DNA of 64,000 nucleotides from Numida meleagris (lineage: Eukaryota; Chordata; Aves; Galliformes; Numididae). Location of the stretch: contig NC_034409.1 of the NCBI RefSeq assembly GCF_002078875.1, forward strand, positions 60,713,244 through 60,777,243, read 5' to 3'. This document shows positions 12,945 through 24,148 of the stretch, piece by piece. Each line of letters opens with the position of its first letter. Position 1 is the first letter of the stretch. The notes under the pieces were generated by a model, which was given only the letters and a program-made list of their open reading frames with translations, was not told where the DNA came from and made no database searches. The position numbers were made by a program, and so were the translations under genes.

Positions 12945-13605
12945 TCCCAGAAAGAGCTTGGGTGTACTGGTGGATGGCAAGCTGAGCATGAGCCAGCAGT
13001 GTGCCTTCGCAGCCCAGAATGCCAACGTATCTGCATCAAAAGCAGGTCAGGGAGGTGATCCTGCCCCTCTACTCTGCACTGTTGAGACCTCACCTGGAGT
13101 ACTGCAACGAGGTGTGGAGTCCTCAGCACAGGAGAGATGTGGATCTGTTGGAGTGCGTCCAGAGGAAGGCCACAAAAATGATCCCAGGGATGGAAGGGAC
13201 AAGGGTCAGGCTGAGAGAGCTGGGGCTGTTCACCTGGAGAAGGGAAGGCTCCGAGGAGACCTGAGAGTGGCCTTTCAGTTTCTGAAGGGGGGCCGTAAGA
13301 AGGAAGGGGACAGACTCTTTAGCAGGGTCTGTTGTGATAGGACAAGGGAAAATGTTTCATACCAAAAGAGGGGAGATTTAGACTGGATATAAGGAATAAG
13401 TCTTTACAGTCAGGGTGGTGAGGCACTAGAATAGGCTGACCAGAGAGGTGGTGGATGCCCTGTCCCTGGAGACACTCAAGGTCAGGATGGACAGGGCTCT
13501 GAGCAACATGATCTACCTGTGGGTGTCCCTGTTCACTGCAGGAAGGTTGGACCAGATGGCCTTTAAGAGTCCCTTCCAACTCAAATGATTCCCTGATTCC
13601 ATAAA
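12945..13605 (+). repeat. CR1 LINE, 3' part of ORF2 and 3' end
   Basis: The segment carries the CR1 ORF2 C-terminal block (a frame reading [12 protein letters not shown], then [10 protein letters not shown]) split over several frames by indels. It ends in the CR1 3' terminus with GTCCCTTCCAACTCAAATGA. With the piece at 12.04-12.29 kb it may represent one element broken by an insertion or deletion, since both are on the plus strand and in the correct order. Confidence 0.85.
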
Positions 13606-13929
13606 ATCAGAGTTTTCTGAGTAGTGTTTAAACTGATCAAGGGCATTTTAGCTAACACCCAGGTACTGCTTTGAAAATTCCACTGACATCTCAGCTAAGC
13701 TGCAAGTGGTGAGACGCAGCATGCTCACTGAGGTGCGCTCCTGGGAGGCAGAGGACAAAGTGCTAGGGAAAGGTGTGCAAGGGAGAGGTGCCTTCTTCAC
13801 ACCAGGCTGGTGGGGCTAGGGCAGGGCTCACAGGAATGCGCTGTCTGTGCAAAGTCCTCCCTTGGCAGAAAGGCGGCTGCTCTGAGCTTTGCTCAGGCTT
13901 CATGTCTACCTCTGGGGTCAGCCATTGCT

Positions 13930-14175
13930 AACTAAAAGACAGAGATTTAGGTAAGATGTTGGGCAGAGATTCTTTACACGGAGGGCGGTGAGGCCCTGGC
14001 ACGGGCTGCCCAGAGAAGCTGTGGGTGCCCCATTCCTGAAGGCGCTCACAGCCAGGTTGGATGGGGCCCTGGGCAGCCTGAGCTGCTGGGTGGCAGCCCT
14101 GACCATGGCGGAGGCCTGGGGCTGGGTGGGCTTTAAGGTCCCTTCTAACCCAAGCCATTCTATGATTCTGTGAAG
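13930..14175 (+). repeat. CR1 LINE 3' end
   Basis: It begins near GATTTAGGTAAGATGTTGGG and continues through GGCACGGGCTGCCCAGAGAA and TGGATGGGGCCCTGGGCAGC to the 3' terminus CATTCTATGATTCTGTGA. The intact terminal octamer-like repeats show a complete 3' end. It abuts the CpG island on its right. Confidence 0.9.
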
Positions 14176-14249
14176 GAAGGTGACACCGTCCTGTCACTAA
14201 GAGGACAGAAAGCAGCCGGGCTTTACCAGGGTACAGTAACACACACACA

Positions 14250-14950
14250 CTGCGGGGAACGCGGACAACGGGAACCCCACAGGCTGCCTCCTTGCTGCCT
14301 CCTGCCGCGGTCGCCGCAGGTGCGCGGGCGGGCCCCGCTCCCCCCGCCCCGGCGCACACGGGTTAACAGCAACGCTTCTCCGCGCCGCGCCGCCCCTTGC
14401 CCGGCGGCCCCTCCGCATCGCCCGGCCCCAGCCCCGGCCCCGGCCCCATCGCCGCGCACATGGCGCTGCCGCGGTAAGTCCGGCCGCGCCACCACAACAG
14501 CGGGCGGCGCTGAGGCGGAGGAGGCGCGGGCGGCTCCGAAGGGGCTACTCGCGGGTCCGGGCCGCGCCCGCTGGGACACAACGGGGCGCTGCCGGGGAGC
14601 GCCGGGAGAGGGGCGGCCGGGGGGGCAGCGGAACGGCGCTAGCTGCCTGCCGCGGGCACACGGGGCAGCTCCGGGCTGCCTCTGTCCCGGTCAGAGCCGA
14701 TGGAGGACGGAATTAGCGCCGGGATCGCTAAATCCGGAACAGAAAGGCGTGTCGGCCCACGCGTGGGCTGCTGGCCAGCAGCGGAGGGAGGTGAGCGCAG
14801 CCGTGGTGCCGGGGCCGGGGGAACGTCGTGCCGCAGCCATGGTGCCTCGGCAGCAGCGGGCGCTGCGCTTGGCGGTCCCGCCTGTGACCTCCATCGGCCT
14901 TGGAAAAGGTTCCATTTCCCGGGGCCAGCGGAGGGTCTGAGAGGAGGGAG
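14250..14950. promoter_or_regulatory. CpG island, promoter-like
   Basis: This is a sharp GC-rich, CpG-dense block in otherwise AT-rich DNA, with CCCCGCCCC/GGCGGG boxes. On the plus strand, ATGGCGCTGCCGCGGTAAGT at 14460 gives an ATG followed by a consensus donor at 14473, which is a possible first exon. The nearest plus-strand gene downstream is the zinc-finger gene at 22.7 kb. A direct splice from this donor to the acceptor at 22718 would not keep the zinc-finger frame, so an intermediate or non-coding exon would be needed. It could instead serve an antisense or non-coding transcript. Long frames read across it are a by-product of base composition. Confidence 0.7.
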
Positions 14951-14999
14951 CTGTCCTAAGGGCTTCTTCCAATGGTCGGATGTTCTGCGTGTTACTGTA

Positions 15000-16050
15000 T
15001 GTGTCACTCAGGCAGGGTGAAGGAAGCACGGCTATCCTTGCCCTGAAGGCAGTGCACCCGGTGTGGTGCATCACTGCTCCTCTCTCCTCGCAGCCCTCAG
15101 AGGAGGAGGTTACACAAGGCCTGTGGGGTAAAGTGCACGGAGGTTCTTGTTCAGCAGTGCTCTCTTGAGAGCTGAAGCTGACCGCTTGATCTCTGAGCAG
15201 CTTCGAGGCAGCTCTGAACTCAGAGTGAGTGGAGGTGCAGAAAACCACAGCTGGTCCCCAGGGAGCTCCCACCCTGCTGTCAGCATGGGTGGCTTCATAT
15301 GGTTTTACTTACAGGTATGGTCAGTGTTTGTAAAAGGAGCAGCACTACAGCCAGAGTTCCCATGAATGAGACTCTGCTACTTACTTTCTGAGAGACAAGA
15401 GGAGTTCCTTAACATGAACGTTTATCTCATATCTCAGCATCTATTTTGGAAGTAGCCACAAACCATGTGCCTACACTGGTACAGTAGAATGCAGGACCGG
15501 CAGTTCCTCTGCAGGGAGATGGGCCTTCTGCAGGGAGAGCACTCCTTTTGTGTCCGTGCATGTGTATTCACACACATGTGTCCAAAGATTCTTCTCTTCT
15601 TGCTTCTGAGCAGAAACACCTCTCCTTGGTGAGGAAAGGCCAGCATTCTCCCGTGCAATCACTGAAGGAGATAACAAACGCTATCTCTCTGTCAAGGAGA
15701 GCTAGTGATGGCGGTGGTACAACCCCACCTAGGAAGAGAATTACTTCTTTCCATCTTGCCCTGTCCAAGGATGGAGATGTTCAGACCAGACAGTAGTGGA
15801 TGAACAGCTTGTGTAGGAAAGAACAACGCATCTTTGAGACAATTATTTTTGAGAAGATAACATCTTTATCTTTGAATCCTGGGCTTGGGTTTTCCCTTGC
15901 CCTCAGAAGAGGCCTTTTCTCCCTAATTCTCACCCTTGGCCTGAGGAAGCGCTACAGCCCTGATGGTGCCTCAGGCCTGGGAAGGAGGGTTCTGCTTTCT
16001 CTGTTCCCATACATCCCCTCTAAGCCACAGTGGCTCATCCCTTTTGCTGA
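15000..16050. other. No gene seen between CpG island and ACRBP-like gene
   Basis: I find no recognisable coding segment here. If the ACRBP-like gene has further 3' exons on the minus strand they should lie here or to the left, but no cysteine-rich block like the mammalian C-terminus is visible. Confidence 0.45.
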
Positions 16051-19000
16051 TCACGTTTTTCTTCCATGCTGTGTATCAGTGCTGTTTGCCCCCTGAGACA
16101 CACTTGCGTTGTTCAGGGCCACCAGCAGCCTCAGGGCAGCAGCCTGCAGCTCTTCCTCCATCACTGCCTTTCCCATGGCCAGCAGCTGCTTCATTGTGTG
16201 CACCAAGCTCTGCACATGGCTGTCCTGCAGCCTTAGGAGGAGATCCTCAATGTCAGTGGTGGGCAGCTGTCCCTGCTGCTGGCTGCTGACTGTCACCTCT
16301 GCGGGATGTGAGGCGGAAGGCTGCATGCTCCTCAGCTGTAGCGTGCCATCAGGTGAGGAGCTGGAAATGCCTGCTCCTTCCATGTTAGGGCTGGAGCTGG
16401 ATGGCTGGGTGGTTGCAGGAGAGGTGAGAAAAATGGGCTGGGGGCTGAAGGTAGCAGACAGTTCTGCATCACTGCTCAGGGCCATGTTGTTGAAGGTTTG
16501 TGTGCTGCCCAGGTTGGCCTTGTGCTCTCCTGGGCATGCAGTCCTCTGTGGAGGAGAAAAACATTGCTGTAGAAGCGGTGGGCCTGAGGAACAGGCACCC
16601 GGCCACTGCCCTGCACTGTGACATTGGCACTCACAGTGCTGTTCCATCCTTCCCATTCCCTGCCAAGATGAGCTCCCTTAAGCCCAAGGAGGGAAAGAAA
16701 CCTTCTCCTTTCCTGATCGTGTCTCCCTGAAAGTCTCCTTTTGGGACTCCCAGTTACCTTCCCTTTAAGCCTGCACAACTCACCCTTTCTCCTGCAGTAG
16801 CTTTGTTATCTCTCTTTGCTTGGGAATGAGAGCTGGACATAAGGGCTGATGTGGTCCTCAGAGGTTCATTTTCTTCAAGAATACCTTCCCCAGAGTCTCC
16901 TTTTTGGCAGGTGGTTGCTAGTGCCACCTGTGTACACCGGTCAGCTTGGTGTGGGTGCCCCTGACAAATGGGCTGCCCACAGCTCTCTTCTACCTTCCCT
17001 GTCTTTAGCCTCTGTCTTCCCATTTCCTCATTTCACATTCACCTATCAGTGCCCAGAGCACATCAAGGTCATTGGGAAGTTGCTGAATAACTCACCTTAA
17101 TGAAATACCTTTTTGTAGTGCAGCGATAAAAAGCAAAGGCGCAGAAGTTGGGGAAGAAGGAAGTTTCTGTCAGTTCAGAGCATATGGGCCCTAGAAAAAG
17201 GCAAATGAAGACATGGACTTGGAGGTAAACTCCAGTGCTGAGGTCCCACCAACCCTCAGTAATAACCTCATTGTCAAAGACGTCTCTCCATTAGAAAACC
17301 TCATGTGCTCAAGAGAAACGCCACTGTTTCCTGGTCATCTCTGCCACTGAAGCCATGAGAAGAGGCTGGTGTTAAGGACATGTGGCTGCCATCAGGTGTA
17401 AGGGAAGGTGCTCGGGAGCAGATGCTTTCTCCTCACCTGGGATTACTGCCTGCCCTCTCCTTTACCTCCTTACTTTACCCTTACCTCCCAAGTCTCAGTC
17501 CCCTCCCAGCACAGAGGTGCAGTGCTGGCCGTGCAGTACCCCTATCTATCTGCCTTCCCTGGCAGTTGCAGTTGCCTTTACCTTTGGGGATGATTCCATG
17601 GTTTTCATACTCATCCAGTCTCCGGACCAGGGGGTTCTGGCAGCCATACAGCATGCGGAGGTGGCAGGCAGTGCTGGCACGATGGGCGGCCCGAAGGGAC
17701 CTGAAGAACTGGCGGTACTCATCATTGGAGAGCGGTGTGCCCAGTTGCTGTGCCTTTCCACTCCAAGGGCCAGCAACGCGGCCCCAACTTGACAGCACTG
17801 GTGAGAAATGAAGTGCAGGGGGGTAGGAGGAGGAAATGCTAACCCTAGAACACTCAGAAGAGCTGTCAGGCTGAGCCCAGACCTCTGTTGCCTTCTCTGG
17901 ATGCAGGGTCCAGAAGAATGCTGTGAGAGGGTCAAAATGGAGGTCTAGGCATGGAGGGGGCCAGCTCTGCCCATGCTAGCAGGGGCATAGTATTTTGGGG
18001 ACGGTGCATGGCTGAGGGGCCTTCACCAAAATCTCTAGAGATTGAAGTCCTGAGCTGGGAGGAAGGTCTGGGAAGTTGTGGCTGGAACTGAGAATGCAGC
18101 TCTGCTGTCAGATCTGGAACAGGGAGATGGTTTCCTTTCAAGACTTTTGTGTCTGCAAATTTTCTTCCTCTGTTAAGTGTGTAACCTCTTAAGTTGATGA
18201 GGCGTGCCCCAACAGGTATGAATATGCCCTTAAAATGGTCCAAGCATTCACTGAACCCACGTGCAAAACTTAAAGCTATTTCTTCTCTGTAAAGAACATT
18301 ATGAAAGCTGCCAAAATCAAACATTTGGAGGCTAGATGAGCCCAAATATAAGTGTCATATGCAACCTTAGTTTCATCTCCTTGTGCATATGCTTTTTATT
18401 CATTATTTAAGTAAGTGCACAGCAAGCTGCTCTTCTTTCCTTAGGACTTCAGTGTCCCTTCATTGTAGAGACTTGACCTGCCCCAGGTGGGGAAGTAAGA
18501 TTGTAAGATAGGCTTGTGCTGCATTTAGGACATCTGCCTCATTTCCCATGAGTGTATGGAAGAAGGAGGCAGGAAGATGCTGGAAGAGGAAGGGTAGTTT
18601 TGTGGGTACTCTTCCAAGAAGTAGATTTTATTCCTGGCTACACCACAGAGGCTTCTGCGTGATTCTAGGCAAGTGCCAGGTTTCTCAGTGTGTTGTTGAT
18701 GGAATTTTCCTTACCTCGTGGGTTGCCATTTATACGAAGGCTGAGGTCTCCTAGCGTTTTGGAGTCTGCATGTGCTGTGTTTTAAATGTAAGTGCTACAT
18801 TAGCATCTACTCTGAGAAGACAGGGCTGAAGCATCTCAAACTGAGATTCTGAAAGTAGTGGATATTTTTAACTTTAATCCTTCTCTGCCCTCGTTTTGCT
18901 ATTTGCAAAATCGCTATGAACGAATTAACAGCTGTGAAACACTAAAATGTAGAGTGTATAGAAAGTTCACAAGGTAGAGAGTCATTTGAATGGGATCTGC

Positions 19001-20047
19001 ACATAAATCAAGCACAGAACAGTAAGGGTGACAACTTACTGAATAGCTGCTCGTTGCAAAGGCATCCCAGGACTAAAGCAGCCAAAATCCATGGGAAAAG
19101 AATATAAGTGAGAGCTGTGTTACTGTGTGCACAGAGGGAACAAATCAAGAGTTGCAAAATGAATGCGATTTAGGGATGATCTAAGCACTGTCTTTGACTT
19201 TGCAACCTCTGGATTAGTCTGTTAATCTGTCTTTTTTTTTTTTTTTGTAAAGGCACACTCAAGAATTAGGGCCTCTATCTTGTTAACATCTCTGCCATCT
19301 TATTAACACCTATATGCCTGTAGATGCAGCAGGATCAAATAAAAGTGTGTCACTTTCCCCCATGAAACAATCGCAGAGGTTACTGAGCCCTCCGTGAAAC
19401 AGTATTAAATGAGAATGAGACACTGCCAAGTGACATTGTGGAAATCTACAGAAGTATGGGAATGAGGAAACCGGGAAATACGGGACCTCTCCACAGCCTC
19501 TCACTAGGATGTGGCCTGGTAGGCCATGGCTTTCTGACCATTTCTTCCAACTCTATCACCTTTGGTTCGCCTTTATCCAAGATCCTCTCTCACATCTCCC
19601 TCTGCCTCCCCTACCTCCTCATCTGGCCTGTTCTTCCCTTCTTAGCTGGTGGTTCGAGCCCAAGTCTCTGCTCTCATTTCCAGTCTGTGTGCCAAGCTGT
19701 GTCACATCTCCAGTCTCCACCCCTGCCCCAGCCTCTGCCCAGTTGTGTCCAGCTCCAAATCCTCCTCCCTCAGCTCAGCAATCCCTCCCTATCTCTCCTT
19801 GATGAATAACATACCAGTCCCGATGGATGAGGACTGGCAAAACTGTAAGCATCTGAGATCTGTGTATCGGAGGTGCTTGGGGGTGCCCTTTTCTTTTCCT
19901 CTCGCCTCCAGTGTGCCCACACTGGTGTACACCAGGGCTGAGGAGGCAAAGAGCAGCCAGGTCAGTCATCCTTCCTCATGCCCTGACCTGAAGGGGAGAC
20001 ATTTTCTACTCACCAAACAGAACCAGGAGAGCCCGTGTGGCTGACAT
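16051..20047 (-). CDS. ACRBP: ACRBP-like (acrosin-binding protein) gene, 6 exons
   Basis: Minus-strand exons with agreeing phases: 20014-20047, 19815-19937, 17582-17797, 17096-17190, 17011-16784 and 16545-16051, together 396 codons. Exon 1 starts MSATRALLVLFG, a signal peptide continued in exon 2. Exons 3-4 match the N-terminal domain of mammalian ACRBP (sp32), which binds proacrosin in the sperm acrosome: PLSNDEYRQFF at 74-84, DEYENHGIIP near 114-123, and five conserved cysteines (97, 105, 128, 141, 148). Exons 5-6 are Ser/Gln-rich, ending in an alpha-helical segment with EDLLLRLQD and MKQLLAMGKAVMEEEL, which I cannot align to mammalian ACRBP. The cysteine-rich C-terminal half of the mammalian protein is not seen. 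Exon 5 has a weak polypyrimidine tract, and exon 6 may be spliced at a GTGTGT near 16103 instead of running to its stop. Exons 1-4 are firm; the 3' end is uncertain. Confidence 0.7.
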
Positions 20048-20059
20048 GGCACTGTGTGC

Positions 20060-22700
20060 ACTGCCTGAGCTAACCTGTCACCTGCCCGTGTCCTCCCTCC
20101 TGTGGGAGCAGTGGGGAGCACAGCCTGCTTCCCTCGTTGCTGGTGAGATTGGGTGGTGTCACAGACACCTTAGTTCTTTGCTCTATTGTCCCTTCCTTCC
20201 GTTCTCCTCCCACCCTGTGTACCCAGCAGCAGCTGTTTGTTGGATTTGTGTCAGACATATGCCCTCCAGACTTCTGCCTCACCAAGGGTTGGGGTCTCGG
20301 TGGCTCCCTGTGCCCTGCCAGCTGTGTCCTTCATGGGGCAGTCCCTTTGGGCCTCTGCCCATCATGTCAGGAGCTCAGTGCAGCTCATCTCCCTCCTTCC
20401 TTGTCTAACTGATGTCTCATCAGCCATGATGTTGCCTGAGGACTTGTCCAAGCATGGCTTCACTAAATAAGCTCTCTATCTGCTTTCTTCTTCTGCAGGT
20501 GCTCACCATTTTGGGGTATGTATTAACCATTTCTTGGAGCTGCTCTTGAACGACAGCAGAAAGGCACTGAAGCTTTCTAGGTGGCTCTCCTCTCCATCTC
20601 CTCCATCCATCAGGATGCCTCAGCGGGGTCAGGCCTACCTGCTTAACAGTGCTGCCTTGTAGGTTGAAGGGGGACACATGGGGAGGAAGGGTTCAGCTTC
20701 CCTGCCATGTTCCAGTGGCACGGTGTGAAGCCATGTAACTGAAATGATGCAGTGCTGTTGCAGAGTTGGTATTCACATGTGCAGTTTTTAAGCATCTTCC
20801 TTCTCTAATCTGTACCTTTCTGGGTGTTCAGAAGTCAGCATCTGAAAATGCCTCAGTCTTCTACTGCTGTGCAAACATAGCACAGATCTAAATAGGTGAC
20901 CTAATTTTCTATCCCACAAAACCCACTCCTGTATGCTGTACTTCTACTCTGTGAGGAGATTATTGTATGTTGGCACGCAAAACTGCCCAAACCAAATGAT
21001 GTCAGTGTTTACACACAGACAGGTGTGTGTAGCTGCATTTTTCAGCTCATCTCCAGCCCTGTGTCCCAGGGCTCTGTCAGGAATGAGGCAGCCACAGTGC
21101 CATTTTGCTGGAGAACAGGATGGGAAACTCTGCCTTTGGTCTGCTGTTGCTTCTGCTAATGTGTGAACAGATCGAAATCCCTCCCTCAGCCCTGTGTGTG
21201 CCTGGCTGAGCCACCGAGCAAATGCTCCTCCATGAAAGCAATGAAGGAGACTCCAGGCAGATGCAGAAGTCAGCACATGCGTGCGGGCAGCGTTTTCCCT
21301 CCACCTCAGAACAGTACTGTGTCGTGTTCATATTTAACTCAGCAGGAAGAAAGTTGACAGGGAGAAAATGGCTTGAGGCTTCTGTACAAAACTCGGCAAG
21401 CTGACAGGCAACTCTCTGCAGTATGTGCAGCCATCCCTGTCTTTGCTGAGTGAGCGGCCCTGGCTAGCAGACCTGACCAGCAGTGTCACGGTGCGTGTGG
21501 CAGAACAGCAGCAACCCTGACTTGTGTTTCTGAGTATCATTTTACTCTGGCCTAGGATGCTTTCATTTCCTAAATCTCATTCTTGACACCGCTACTAGAA
21601 CTGATGGTATTTGTTACATCTGTTTTCCCTCTCCGATCAGGAGCTGCTGTCCCTGACTTTGCTTTGACCTCGTGGATAGAGTGGAGAGAAACAGCACTGT
21701 GGCCAGGAGGAACGGAACGCTGAAACAGTGGAGGTACTGCTCACAAGGTGAGAAATTGAGAAATTGAATAGCGCATGCCTGGGGAAGAAATAAAAGAGTG
21801 AATGCTGAAAATCTGGTTATGTTGTGCTGCATGCTTCACGCTCATCCTGCATCTCAGCTCCTGTACTACATAGACTTTGCTCTCAGGAAGATTTATAGGC
21901 AGGGTATGGCAAAGATGAAACGCAATCCTGGGGAATCCAAGACCCTTTAAAAAGGAGTCTATCTGGAATGAAATCAAATACTGTGTCTTTTTCAGCAAAG
22001 ATCTATACTTGGAATGTTAGAAGGCATAAATAACCACAGGGTGGCTTTTTCTTCCTTTCACTCTGACAATATTTTTAATGTGCTATTGGTCAGTCAGCTG
22101 TCCTGGGGTCTGTGTCGGGGGCCAGTGCTGTTGTTTTATTTGTACTGTGAGCACTTTTCAGCCCTGAGTGTTATAAGCAGAACTTTGGGCCTCAGTGTAA
22201 CCATTGTGGTGTTGTCTTTCCAAATCAACAGATCAACTGACTCAAAACCTGAGGGGCTTATCCTGATGCATTCTGCTCAGCTTCTGACCTCCCACACATA
22301 AGATGATGATGTTGGCTCTGTAAGCAGTGCCCTCCAGCTAATCTGCTAGGATTCATTTCCCAGTTGTGTTCTCCACACAAACACAAATCTGGAGCCTCAG
22401 AATTTTTCAGTCTAAATGAATATTTCCCTGCTTGATTAATAAAACAGTTTATCATTCCATTGAGTTGCCTATCTGTTCTGTAGACAAAATCGAGGTACAA
22501 TTTGCTGCAGAATATGTCTGGTTTTCTTTGTAAGGAAAAGGTTTATGACTGCAAAGAAGAAAAGTACTCTGCTTAGCAGGGGATGATGTTTCTGTGGTGC
22601 TGTCTGCTTCTTTCCTTGATTAAGCATGGGAATGCTGGAGAAGAGCAGTGATTCACAGACAACAGGAGGAGAAGTGGAGGGGCTTATTCATTGCTAGTTC
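20060..22700. other. Intergenic DNA between ACRBP-like and zinc-finger genes
   Basis: This should contain the promoter of the minus-strand ACRBP-like gene (just above 20050) and perhaps 5' exons of the zinc-finger gene. No TATA box or CpG island is obvious. A 17-base plus-strand segment at about 20500-20516 has excellent flanking splice signals but too little content to call an exon. Confidence 0.4.
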
Positions 22701-22729
22701 CTCTGTTCATTCCAGCAGGTAGCCAGATT

Positions 22730-24148
22730 ATGGGTGACGCACAGACGGGCCAGCTTTATCAGGAAGGGCCTGTGAGAGCTGACCTGCACCCATTCACCTC
22801 CAGAAGACTTGCTACAGATACCCTCGGGGGCTCTGATGAAAGACCAGACTGCAAGCAGGAGCTGGAGATGGAAAACCAGGTGAAGCTGTCTTTTGGAAAG
22901 AGGCAGGGAAAGGGAGCTCCCTGTGTGATGGCAGTGTGGGAGTGTGAGGATGGTGGTGGCACCCCTATCAGCAAGGTGGTCCTTGCTGGGGACAGGCCAG
23001 ACCCGCCCGTGTGTGGGAATGGCACCATTTGGATTCAGCAGGTGGGAGAGAAAACCTATGAGTGTCCTGAGTGTGGGAAGAACTTCAGCCGGAGCTCGTA
23101 TCTCAGCCAGCACCAGAGAATCCACCTGGCAGAGAAACCCTTCAGCTGCTCTGAATGTGGGAAGAGTTTCACCCGCAACTCGGACCTGATCAAACACCAG
23201 CGGATCCACACTGGTGAGAAGCCCTATCAGTGCAACGAGTGTGAGAAGACCTTCAGCCAGAGGTCCAACGTGATCAGGCACCAGCGGACCCACACGGGAG
23301 AGAGACACTACCAGTGCACTGAGTGCGGGAAGAGCTTCAGCCAAAACTCGCATCTCGTCGTCCATCAGAGAAGCCACAAAGGTGAGAAACCATTTCATTG
23401 CCCCCGGTGCGAGAAAAGCTTCAGTGACCGCTCCTCCCTGATCATACACCGGAGGGTCCACACCGGAGAGAAGCCCCACAAGTGCCAGGTATGTGGGAAG
23501 CGTTTCCGGGACAGCTCGGCCATCATTCGGCATCAGAGGATCCACACGGGAGAGAAACCTTACGAGTGCACCGAATGTGGGAAAACTTTCCGCCAGAGCT
23601 CCTCGCTGGTGACCCACATGCGGACGCATACAGGCGAGAAACCCTACAAATGCCCCGTGTGTGGGAAGAGCTTCAGCCAGAGCTCGGCACTCACCACGCA
23701 TCGCCGCATCCATGGAGGAACGGCGTTGCCCCTGTACCATGGCAGCCTCTTGCCCAGCCCCTACCAGTGCGCTGAGTGCGGCAGGCGGTGCAGCGACCAC
23801 CCCACTCTTGTCAAACACCAGATGACGCACGTGGAGGAGCGGCCCTACATCTGTGTGGAGTGTGGGGACAGCTTCCGTCGGAGCTCAGCACTCAATGTCC
23901 ACCTGAGGATCCACCGTGGGGAGAGGCCCTACAAATGCGAGGAATGCGAGAAAACCTTCCGGCATAGCTCAGCCCTTGGTGCACACTTGAGGATCCATGC
24001 AGGATCCAAGCCCTACGAGTGTGGTGAGTGTGGGAAAAGCTTCCGTAAAAGCTCGACACTTAAAGTGCATTTGAAAATCCATGTGTCCAAGAAACCTTAT
24101 AAATGTACTGTAGGTAGAACTCTCTCTTCCTGCTCTCTTCTCCCATAG
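22730..24148 (+). CDS. C2H2 zinc-finger protein, 12 fingers (3' coding exon)
   Basis: One long exon encodes 472 residues from the first in-frame ATG (22730). An acceptor-like TTCATTCCAGCAG at 22706-22718 and an open frame before the ATG suggest that upstream exons could add residues. Residues 1-111 are a non-finger region with no KRAB, SCAN or BTB signature that I can see. Residues 112-451 carry twelve C-X2-C-X12-H-X3-H fingers, mostly joined by TGEKP-type linkers, as in DNA-binding transcription factors of the nucleus. Fingers 8 and 9 are separated by an unusually long spacer ([14 protein letters not shown]), which splits the array 8+4. After finger 12 a further finger begins (YKCTV) but loses its second cysteine and runs into a new tail ending SCSLLP. 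I do not recognise the symbol. The gene ends 1.4 kb before the DDX11 ATG on the same strand. Confidence 0.9.
   Translation: MGDAQTGQLYQEGPVRADLHPFTSRRLATDTLGGSDERPDCKQELEMENQVKLSFGKRQGKGAPCVMAVWECEDGGGTPISKVVLAGDRPDPPVCGNGTIWIQQVGEKTYECPECGKNFSRSSYLSQHQRIHLAEKPFSCSECGKSFTRNSDLIKHQRIHTGEKPYQCNECEKTFSQRSNVIRHQRTHTGERHYQCTECGKSFSQNSHLVVHQRSHKGEKPFHCPRCEKSFSDRSSLIIHRRVHTGEKPHKCQVCGKRFRDSSAIIRHQRIHTGEKPYECTECGKTFRQSSSLVTHMRTHTGEKPYKCPVCGKSFSQSSALTTHRRIHGGTALPLYHGSLLPSPYQCAECGRRCSDHPTLVKHQMTHVEERPYICVECGDSFRRSSALNVHLRIHRGERPYKCEECEKTFRHSSALGAHLRIHAGSKPYECGECGKSFRKSSTLKVHLKIHVSKKPYKCTVGRTLSSCSLLP

Noticed and set aside
14170..14940. Plus-strand frame of 256 codons across the CpG island
   Set aside because: Composition is Ala/Gly/Pro/Arg as expected from GC-rich sequence, it starts inside a CR1 tail, and similar frames exist on the other strand.
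15061..15130. Segment reading PSEEEVTQGLWGKV, reminiscent of a globin N-terminus
   Set aside because: The resemblance stops after a few residues, the rest of the globin fold is absent nearby, and no phase-matched exons follow.
20420..20677. Possible extra upstream exon of the minus-strand gene (QEQLQEMVNTYPKM followed by GTGAGC)
   Set aside because: The signal peptide ATG of the ACRBP-like gene at 20047 lies downstream, so a coding exon here is not needed; the acceptor options are ambiguous and no homology is recognised.
22694..23830. Antisense frame of 378 codons opposite the zinc-finger exon
   Set aside because: It is the mirror of the repetitive finger codons on the other strand and has no independent motif, start context or splice support.
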